DNA of 64,000 nt from an uncultured Pirellulaceae bacterium (GTDB lineage Bacteria > Planctomycetota > Planctomycetia > Pirellulales > Pirellulaceae), in NCBI GenBank assembly GCA_937941455.1, contig CALDHM010000029.1, positions 1-64,000 of the forward strand. The letters run 5' to 3'. Positions within the stretch are counted from its first letter, which is position 1. Each line of letters starts with the position of its first letter. Made by a program: the position numbers and the translations under genes. Shown piece by piece: positions 53,825 to 64,000 of the stretch. Below the pieces are notes generated by a model. The model was not told where the DNA came from, made no database searches, and saw only the letters and a list, made by a program, of their open reading frames with translations.

Positions 53825-56275
53825 TCATTTGTTCTGCTTACTCAGCCAGCCGGTCCAAGTTACCCCTTCACGCGTGATGCGAATGGAAACGGCCCCGGAC
53901 TCTCCTGTGGAAACAACCTGGGCACCTAGCCGCGAGTATTGCTCCAATCCAGCCGGTTTGATTCGGGATTTCAATCCACTGATGACCACTAAGCCGGGGC
54001 GCGACCACTCGGTGTAGGCCACGGGTTGGCTGCCGATACTGCCGTGATGCGGCGCCAACGCGACGTCGACCGGAGCGCACGGAGTCGCCAGAATTCGATT
54101 TAAACCCGGCGGTTCAATATCCCCAGGCAACAACAAGCGGCGCCCCAAGGCTTCGAATTCGAGGACCAGACTGTCCGAATTATTCGATCCTTGCTCGGGA
54201 TATGCCGCAGGCCCAAGAACGCGAATTCTTTGATCGGTTCCCACGGGAATTTCCATCCCGCGCGTGATGAGGCGAACCCTCCCCACCTCGCGAAGCAACA
54301 TCTGCTGAAATCGCTCGATCGTCAACCCCCGCGCATCGAAAACGTTAGGCGAAACAAAGACCGTCCCTGCCGAAAACTGCTTTAGCAGGATCGGCAAGGC
54401 ATTGTAATGATCCGTATCGGCATGGCTGACGAAAACGGCGTGCAAGTGATTGACATTTTTCGCCCTCAAGACAGCAGCGATCCGCCGCGCGCCGCCGTAA
54501 GCCGATCCCGAACTCCCCGCATCGAAAAGTAAATTCTTGCCATCGGCAGTTTTCACGAGAACCGCCAAGCCATGCCCGACGTCGACCACGACCACATCCA
54601 AATGATCTTGCTGACGCACTCGCTCGCGATCGCGCCATACCGATGGCCCGAGCCACGCAATTCCGATCCAGGCAACCACCAACACCGTCACACGCCGCAA
54701 ATTCCAGAACTGTGGCCGTACCACTCCGATAGCGACGAACACTCCATAAAATAACCAAACCGCTAATGAACTTGGCCCCGTCAACCACGCATGCCCGCCA
54801 GGGACTACACTTCCCATCCGCACCACGAACTGGATCAGCCACAAGTTCCCATCGCAAATCATCGAGCCCAACCAACCGAGGGGCTTCAACCAACCTCCGA
54901 ACACCATCACCAACAACCCACCGAACAGCGACAACCCCATCGGCAACAAGACTAGAGGATTGGCCAATACACCGATGGGTACCAACAAGTGAAAATAAAA
55001 AGCCGTCAAAGGCAACGTGACCAAGGTCAGGACGAAACTGATCCGCAGCGCTTTCACCATCTTTCCCCAAAATCGATTCCACTGGCGAACCAGCCAGGGA
55101 CGAGATTGCCGGATCAGCCGCTCGAGCGGATCCTCTTCTCGCTCCTCCGGTCGCAAAGTTCCCAGCGCAAACACCGCCAAAAAAGAAAATTGGGGACCGA
55201 TCGCGAATGCGTCTGTGGGATTGATCGCCAAAACCGCCAGTCCCGCCAGAGCCAAGCTATTAAGGGAAAACGCCGATCGTCCGATCAATCGACCAAGACA
55301 CATCAGGCAAATCAGCATCGCCGCGCGGCTGACCGGAGGCCGAAATTCGACAAGCCACGCATAGAACACAACCAAGACCATCACCGCGGTGTACCGCACG
55401 CCGCGCGACACTGGTAGAAACTTGGCAAACCATAGCACCACTCCCGCGAGAATGCCAAGATGCAGCCCAGAAATGGCCAACAAATGGACAGTCCCCGTTA
55501 GCATGAATTCATCGCGCGACGCCGCACTCATTTGCTCCCGATTCCCCAACAAAATCGCCGATGCGAATCCGGCCCGCTCCTCCGGTAAACTCTCCCACAA
55601 CAACTCGTCCAACCGGCTACGCATGCGACTTCGCCAAGCTTGTAGGCCCCACACCCGTGTCTCCAATCGCCTGATGGCGTCGGCGTTTTCGCAATAAAGC
55701 CAAGCCAAAACACGGCGAGTCCGATACCTGGCACTCAGATCCATCTCCCCTGGGTTGCGGGCTGCCCCACAAGGCTTGATCACGCCAAACATCTGCAACT
55801 GCTCGCCCGCCTTGAGGCGCACTTGCTGTTTCACCAAGACGATCAAACGCCCGCGGCATGGCACCCACTGCTGACCCACCCGCACGGCATTGGCGCGGAT
55901 ATCAACGAGTGTTTTCTCTGCTAATGGCTCTGCAGTTACCGGAAAATCATCATTGGCCGCAAGGTACCGCGATTCTGTTTCAGTGATCCCCCGAATCGCG
56001 ATCGGCCCGCCATCGTCGCTCATCCAGCGACTAATTTCGTCCGCGGAATAAAGATTCCAGTACGCGTGATGCCAGATCCCCCCAATAACTGCTGTGAGCA
56101 TTAGCAAGCCACCGGCGGCCCATGACCAGCGACGTTGCAACCAACTCCAGAACGTTGCCCCTGCCAGTACCAATGCTATCCCAAGCCACCACGCCAGCGT
56201 TATCGATGCAAATCGATCGGCAATCACGCCGACAACCATCGCAATCAACAACCATACGCAAGGCTGATTCTTCAT
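53825..56275 (-). CDS. comEC: ComEC/Rec2 DNA-uptake channel protein
   Basis: The 816-residue protein is a DNA-translocation channel. It has N-terminal membrane helices with a DUF4131-type domain (about 25-200), the Competence domain with the conserved LLAISGLHLGILAGVVLWF segment, and a C-terminal metallo-beta-lactamase-like domain with HADTDHYNALP and LLPGDIEPPGLNRIL. In Gram-negative competent bacteria ComEC carries single-stranded DNA across the inner membrane. Length is typical. The start ATG is clear. No other competence gene is in the window, so actual competence is not shown. Confidence 0.94.
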   Translation of the reverse strand: MKNQPCVWLLIAMVVGVIADRFASITLAWWLGIALVLAGATFWSWLQRRWSWAAGGLLMLTAVIGGIWHHAYWNLYSADEISRWMSDDGGPIAIRGITETESRYLAANDDFPVTAEPLAEKTLVDIRANAVRVGQQWVPCRGRLIVLVKQQVRLKAGEQLQMFGVIKPCGAARNPGEMDLSARYRTRRVLAWLYCENADAIRRLETRVWGLQAWRSRMRSRLDELLWESLPEERAGFASAILLGNREQMSAASRDEFMLTGTVHLLAISGLHLGILAGVVLWFAKFLPVSRGVRYTAVMVLVVFYAWLVEFRPPVSRAAMLICLMCLGRLIGRSAFSLNSLALAGLAVLAINPTDAFAIGPQFSFLAVFALGTLRPEEREEDPLERLIRQSRPWLVRQWNRFWGKMVKALRISFVLTLVTLPLTAFYFHLLVPIGVLANPLVLLPMGLSLFGGLLVMVFGGWLKPLGWLGSMICDGNLWLIQFVVRMGSVVPGGHAWLTGPSSLAVWLFYGVFVAIGVVRPQFWNLRRVTVLVVAWIGIAWLGPSVWRDRERVRQQDHLDVVVVDVGHGLAVLVKTADGKNLLFDAGSSGSAYGGARRIAAVLRAKNVNHLHAVFVSHADTDHYNALPILLKQFSAGTVFVSPNVFDARGLTIERFQQMLLREVGRVRLITRGMEIPVGTDQRIRVLGPAAYPEQGSNNSDSLVLEFEALGRRLLLPGDIEPPGLNRILATPCAPVDVALAPHHGSIGSQPVAYTEWSRPGLVVISGLKSRIKPAGLEQYSRLGAQVVSTGESGAVSIRITREGVTWTGWLSKQNK

Positions 56276-57001
56276 CCGCGGGACAACGGCAAATCGGGGG
56301 AGGCAAACGATGAAAGCTGAAACAAAAAAACTTGCTCCATGCTCTCGGAATTTAGCCGATCTAGTCGGGGAAGTGAATCAGGCCCATCCGCGCATCGATC
56401 GCCAGCGGGGAACTACTCTGCCGGGCTTGATATGTCTCGCGCGGAGACGCCAGCGCAAACTGCGAACGCTCGAGAGTCGTCAGTTGCTCGACGATAACAC
56501 GTAAGAAAGAAGAACCGCGACATAGCTTGTCGATGTCAAAACCTGGGACTGAGCTAAACCCGCCGCCGAGCGCTCACGCCACATCTTTAACCAGTCGCCT
56601 TAGCCTGTTCTGAGAATGCCGCTTCAATTCCGGTTTCGAGAAACCATAAAAAAAAGTCACGTCATGTCGCTCCATCGCCATGACGTGACTTCTATCCTGA
56701 ATCGAGACAATCCGTGTCCCGTCCTCCCGGTTAAGGGTAGTCCTTTGTTATATCGGCCTCCCCGTTTTCACCCCGCAAGAAAAATTTACAAACTTCGCTG
56801 ATTTTTTCCGAAAAAATTGCTAATCCAGGCGTTGAACTGCCTTCCGAGTCGAAAAATTCCGGATTGTCCTGTCGAAACCAATCGCTGCAACGGAGGCCAT
56901 TGCCAGCAAATTTGGCACCCTCGCTTCCAACGCTCGCCGCGACCATGAAACAACGCCGCCCTCCGCACGGCCAGCCGGAGGCAAATTCGAGTCCAGAACT
57001 G
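56276..57001. other. Intergenic region between comEC and the glycosyltransferase-like gene
   Basis: About 725 bp. It holds the strong minus-strand terminator at 56648-56689, more than 300 bp beyond the stop of the gene at 57002. Minus-strand frames of 60-86 codons in the gap have no recognisable features. A TATAAC box at about 56748-56753 on the minus strand could drive a short RNA ending at that terminator. Confidence 0.5.
56648..56689 (-). terminator. Strong intrinsic terminator on the minus strand
   Basis: An 11-bp perfect stem CATGACGTGAC / GTCACGTCATG (56656-56666 with 56679-56689) with a 12-nt loop is followed on the minus strand by eight T residues. It is clear by structure, but the nearest upstream gene on that strand ends more than 300 bp away. 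Confidence 0.85.
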
Positions 57002-58699
57002 CTAACGGGACAACTTGATCAGCACCAGCACATTTCGGGGAACCGCAAAATAGCGAAGCTTCCCCTGGTCTTTCCGCCACGGTTCTTGACTGCGCAGTTC
57101 ATCTATTTGGCTTTGCAGTTCATCGAGGATATCAGCCACGATCGCTCCATGGCTCCCCGCTCGCACCAACAGCCAAATTTCTTCGCCTGACCCCAACTGC
57201 GAAAATTCACCGGGCTGAAATCGAGGCCGAGACAACGTCGAACGCGGCGAAATGACGATCCCTAATTCAACCAACTGCTGGTTCCAGCGCGACAAGGGAA
57301 AGGCCAACTCCTGACGAAGCGAATCGTCGCCTCCCCATCGAGACAAGAGCCGATCCTCCAGCACATTGCTGAATAACAACAGCAGCGATCGCTGCTTCGG
57401 CCCGCCATTTGCCGCGATGATCCCGACGACCGATTCCCAATGCTCCTGTCGCCACTGATCTACCGTTCCCGCGGCCACGGCTCGCCATGCCCAAGACGAA
57501 GGTTGCCGCCATGACACTCCTGCCGAATGGAACTCGGGGCGGGGCGCGAACCCTAGCAGTAAGCCAACACCTGCAACCGTAGCGATCCGCAAAAATGGTC
57601 CCCGTAAACTCCCCAAAGCTAACCCACCTGCCAATGCCATCCCAGGAAGAAACATCATGGCATATCGGGGATGAGCGATCGGGAAAATCGCCGCCGCTTG
57701 GCAGATCAATAGGCCGACAATCCCCGCACAACAACACGCGAACAGACACCAGGCGGATCTAATTTGTGCGTTGGCAACTGCAAACCGCGCAGTGACTACA
57801 GCGACAATCAGCGGAACGGACCACACCATGCTCAACCAGAGTGCCCACGAAATCAGCTCGCTGGGCTCAGCTACCTGGTACCAGAACTCTCGATGCGCCA
57901 ACGAGTTTCGCAGTCCGACCAGCCAAGACGCCGATAAACCTAATCCGCACAGGGAACCGCTCAACCGCAACCACATTCCTTTCTGGCCCCAACCCGGCCG
58001 ATCGGCAGCGAGCAAAACCGCATGGCAAACAATCTGAGTCGCCAAAAAAACCATGGCGACCGGGTGAATCGCCACGAGCAGCACAGCCAGTAGGCAATCG
58101 ATGATCGCCGGCCGGATGCCGCGTGAATCATGGCTGGCAGCCGCGAGCGGTATCGCGAGCGGCATGACCCGCGTCGACCAGACGCCGAGTTGTATCGTGG
58201 CCACCAACATCAGCAAGGCATAAGGTCGGGCCTCAGTCGCGTAGAACGCCACCCAATCGATTGTCGCAAAGCCTACTGCCACGGCAACAGCCACTAGCCA
58301 ATCTCCGGTGCGCCGCGCGATCAACCCGATGAGCACACCGACCGTCCCGACCATCGCCAGCAACGAAGTCAAACGCAAGACCCACGGGGCATTGCCCAAC
58401 CACACCCTCACCAACCATTCGACAGTAAAAAACAGCGGCGTCTGATTCCAGCGGAGACTGCGTCCCACGACATTGCCAAGGCTCGTCGCGACAAGCCAAT
58501 CGGTGTGCAATTCATCCAGCCAGAGCGGGTCATGAAGCGCAAGCAGCCACCAAGCGTAGAAGAGCCGCGCGAAAACGAACAGACCCAACAGACCGCCAAG
58601 GCGAGTCGACCAAACGGCAAGCCGACCGAGAGGCGACCGCTCCGAACGGTCACTGAGCGTTGACCGGCTTGCGGGCGAAATTCTGGGCAAAGATGACAT
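57002..58699 (-). CDS. GT-C type (GT39/PMT-like) membrane glycosyltransferase
   Basis: About 565 residues with ten or more membrane helices. The first extracytoplasmic loop carries an acidic motif PLWLDELHTDW (Asp62, Glu63), and a second loop ATEARPYALLML, a pair typical of GT-C glycosyltransferases that use polyprenyl-phosphate sugars. A soluble C-terminal domain of about 150 residues contains FSQLGSGEEIWLLVRAGSH. ATG 58699 was chosen, giving 50 bp overlap with the upstream gene; the frame opens at 58768. The coupling with a CpsD/ParA-like gene suggests a role in exopolysaccharide or cell-surface glycan synthesis. Confidence 0.8.
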   Translation of the reverse strand: MSSLPRISPASRSTLSDRSERSPLGRLAVWSTRLGGLLGLFVFARLFYAWWLLALHDPLWLDELHTDWLVATSLGNVVGRSLRWNQTPLFFTVEWLVRVWLGNAPWVLRLTSLLAMVGTVGVLIGLIARRTGDWLVAVAVAVGFATIDWVAFYATEARPYALLMLVATIQLGVWSTRVMPLAIPLAAASHDSRGIRPAIIDCLLAVLLVAIHPVAMVFLATQIVCHAVLLAADRPGWGQKGMWLRLSGSLCGLGLSASWLVGLRNSLAHREFWYQVAEPSELISWALWLSMVWSVPLIVAVVTARFAVANAQIRSAWCLFACCCAGIVGLLICQAAAIFPIAHPRYAMMFLPGMALAGGLALGSLRGPFLRIATVAGVGLLLGFAPRPEFHSAGVSWRQPSSWAWRAVAAGTVDQWRQEHWESVVGIIAANGGPKQRSLLLLFSNVLEDRLLSRWGGDDSLRQELAFPLSRWNQQLVELGIVISPRSTLSRPRFQPGEFSQLGSGEEIWLLVRAGSHGAIVADILDELQSQIDELRSQEPWRKDQGKLRYFAVPRNVLVLIKLSR

Positions 58700-59930
58700 G
58701 CTCGATTCCGACACCCACCAAATTGGTTCTGATGCGGAGTGCAGCCTCTTCGTCGGCATCGTTGCCACGAGTGATGATCAGAGCCGACGACGCCAGGGAG
58801 CGATGCCCGCTCAATTCGGAAATCAACTGCTGAGGAGTACCGACATCGATCAACACTCTATCAAATTTTTCCTGAACCGTCCCTAATAACGCGGCCAGAT
58901 GGTCGAAGATGAACGGTGGCCAGACGGTCCGCAGTCGCAAGGGTTGCAATGCCGCGAAAAAGATACCGGTAGTAGCATCGCGCACCATCGCTTTCTCGAT
59001 AAAATTCATGTCCCGCGTGATGGTCACCCACGACCGATTCTCGTGCAGGCTCAAGGCACGAGTTATCCCGACCGCATGGATATCGGCATCGACCACCAGC
59101 ACACGTTCCCCCTCGGCGGCCAACTGGCGGGCCAACGTCAACGCGATGGTTGTCGCTCCCGAGCCGCGACTAACCCCGGCGATCACCGTTTCGATCAATC
59201 GTTGCTCCCCTTGCCCTAGTTGCCGTACCGCTTGCGACAATTGCTGGACAGTCGCGTGGCCGAGCGTCAGCATTTTTTCAACCATCTCCGGCCACTGCTC
59301 GATTTCAGTAGCGCGCACTTCGATTTCGTTTGCCCCCCCCCGACCGGTCGTCTGCTGGGCCGGAAAGGCACGGCGCAGCAGATCGGTCAAGGCAGGTGTT
59401 GGCGATTCTCCGCTCGGCGATTTCGTTTCCTCTCGGGGCGCGAAGGGGACATGCGCGGCGGGGACAGTCGCATAGCTGATTGGCGGCTCTAGCTCCGCCA
59501 CAGAACGAAACGCAGCAGGCGACGCCGAGGCGGCCGTAGACGCCGCTTGGCCAGGCGAAGTCGCTTGCGCCACACGCTGTGCCTTGAGATGGCTTCCAAA
59601 CGGGTCCTTGTCCAGCCGTGTCGGCCGCGCCATTGGCTCGGAGGGCACGCTGGGCGCGATGATAGCCTCTGCCGTCGCCTCGAGTTTTTGCCTTGACCAT
59701 CCCGTATCGCCTACGGACGTCGCCGAAGTCGCGGAGTAGGACGAAATAACATCTGCCGGCAGATGGCTCGCCGAGGCCTGTTCGTGCCCCTGATCGACAC
59801 GGGTGTAGGTGAAGTCCCGCTGGGCAATCCGACGCTTCAAATCCTCAAGTCGCCAGGTGCTGGTAGTCTGTGTGCTTCGTGCGGAATATATCGCTTGGGA
59901 AGAATTGATCGAATTGGTGAGGATGGTCAT
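58650..59930 (-). CDS. CpsD/ParA-like P-loop protein with a degenerate Walker A motif
   Basis: The first 200 of 426 residues are low-complexity (Ala, Ser, Thr and Pro) and probably disordered. Then follows a MinD/ParA/BY-kinase fold with Walker A' VLVVDADIHAVGITRAL (about residue 278) and a Walker-B-like FDRVLIDVGTPQQL. The P-loop reads GVSRGSGATT (252-261): the invariant Lys is Ala and the deviant ParA Lys is also absent, so ATP hydrolysis may be lost. There is no Tyr-rich tail of the BY-kinase kind. It is the first gene of a pair with the glycosyltransferase, and its role is probably regulatory or structural in polysaccharide export. Confidence 0.72.
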   Translation of the reverse strand: MTILTNSINSSQAIYSARSTQTTSTWRLEDLKRRIAQRDFTYTRVDQGHEQASASHLPADVISSYSATSATSVGDTGWSRQKLEATAEAIIAPSVPSEPMARPTRLDKDPFGSHLKAQRVAQATSPGQAASTAASASPAAFRSVAELEPPISYATVPAAHVPFAPREETKSPSGESPTPALTDLLRRAFPAQQTTGRGGANEIEVRATEIEQWPEMVEKMLTLGHATVQQLSQAVRQLGQGEQRLIETVIAGVSRGSGATTIALTLARQLAAEGERVLVVDADIHAVGITRALSLHENRSWVTITRDMNFIEKAMVRDATTGIFFAALQPLRLRTVWPPFIFDHLAALLGTVQEKFDRVLIDVGTPQQLISELSGHRSLASSALIITRGNDADEEAALRIRTNLVGVGIEHVIFAQNFARKPVNAQ

Positions 59931-60447
59931 GCGAGTCGTCCACTTACAATGCTGATCCGTGCACCCTGTGGTGGGCCTTTATCTGGGCCATCGGCTATAG
60001 GCGTGATTCCCCTTAAAACGAGGCCTGAATAATTCACGAGCTACCCAAAGGTTTGGCGGCAAAATCGTTTCGTTTCAACAACTTCAGACCCAGCCAATTA
60101 AATTTGATTTGAAGAAAACTCCGGATGCTGGTATCTTGAAAAGGGTGATCTCCCACGGTCCGGCCGGGCCCGGGACAGACAGATCATCGAGATTCTGGCC
60201 GTGGTCTACTGCAGGCAGATGGACTCGCCGTCCGCCTCCTTGCGGGCACGACCGTTCGCGGCGGTCGTGGCTTTGCGAGGGGCCATCGTACCTTCTCGGG
60301 CCAAAAGCAGCCGCGATCGCGGGGCCTTCGTCGCACCTCGACAGCCAGGGCAGCCATTTGACAGCATGGATAACCTAGTCTCGCTTTGAACTCATTTCGC
60401 ACTCTCTTCCGTCCAGCCATCGGCAGCTTTTCGACAAGGAATTTTAG
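59931..60447. other. Divergent intergenic region upstream of metH, with a hairpin
   Basis: About 515 bp. A stable hairpin CACGACCG (60247-60254) / CGGTCGTG (60262-60269) with a 7-nt loop is flanked by partly complementary sequence (CCTC against GAGG), which suggests a structured leader for metH. No cobalamin-riboswitch B12 box or SAM/SAH riboswitch consensus was found. Confidence 0.5.

Positions 60448-64000
<3,553 letters not shown>

Noticed and set aside
59931-60447. Cobalamin riboswitch before metH
   Set aside because: The B12 box and conserved core could not be found on the plus strand.

Overview
The window looks like a piece of chromosome from a planctomycete, most likely of the order Pirellulales. 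The basis is gene content: a fused CcoN-CcoO cytochrome oxidase, a TIGR03067-type secreted protein, an M50/HlyD export locus, many proteins of unknown function with long polar or disordered regions, frequent GTG/TTG starts, and small dispersed palindromic repeats between genes. This is inference from content; no 16S gene or other marker is present to place it further. Most of the window is ordinary chromosomal DNA. Only the first 130 bases (one end of an IS3-family element) are clearly mobile. No rRNA, tRNA or CRISPR array was found.

Layout. 1-130: IS3 end. 244-3246 (minus): a UvrC/Cho-like GIY-YIG nuclease, a membrane protein and a predicted secreted GIY-YIG protein. 3515-4060: DUF456 membrane protein. 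4230-13169 (minus): a complete cbb3 oxidase operon in transcription order ccoNO-ccoQ-ccoP-ccoG-ccoH-(TauE/SafE-like)-ccoI-ccoS, so that the enzyme and its haem/copper assembly factors are made together. 14090-20317 (plus): three tightly linked genes, a shortened SecA-like ATPase, a GAF-HlyD adaptor and a PqqD-like/M50/HlyD membrane protease. They look like one dedicated export or processing machine and are the best candidate here for an undescribed system. 20665-24247: ribosomal protein S20, a pseudouridine synthase, an adenosine-kinase-like PfkB protein and RNA 2',3'-cyclic phosphodiesterase ThpR. 24829-29184: a 1451-residue TPR protein with an embedded C39-like cysteine peptidase domain.

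29505-40641 is information processing: recA, a cysteine-rich CPCC protein, alaS, and then on the minus strand a membrane protein followed by three related class I synthetases (gltX, glnS, gluQ). 41168-48933 holds a fumarylacetoacetase-family enzyme, a PAS-GGDEF diguanylate cyclase, Mn-type superoxide dismutase, a disordered lipoprotein, biotin protein ligase, a small protein with an L7/L12-like tail and a secreted TIGR03067 protein. 49125-52942 is a two-ATPase, two-permease ABC-2 transporter. 53078-59930 (minus) carries a membrane protein, ComEC, a GT-C glycosyltransferase-like membrane protein and a degenerate CpsD/ParA-like P-loop protein. The window ends inside metH.

Between genes there are two families of dispersed repeats. 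One has four copies related to a core AACCCGAAGCG-AAGCGAGG, usually with inverted CCTATCCCAAA ends. The other has two copies, both exactly 101 bp, with AGGCTTTG/CAAAGCCT ends. Three convincing intrinsic terminators are visible, one of which (56648-56689) does not sit directly behind any recognised gene.
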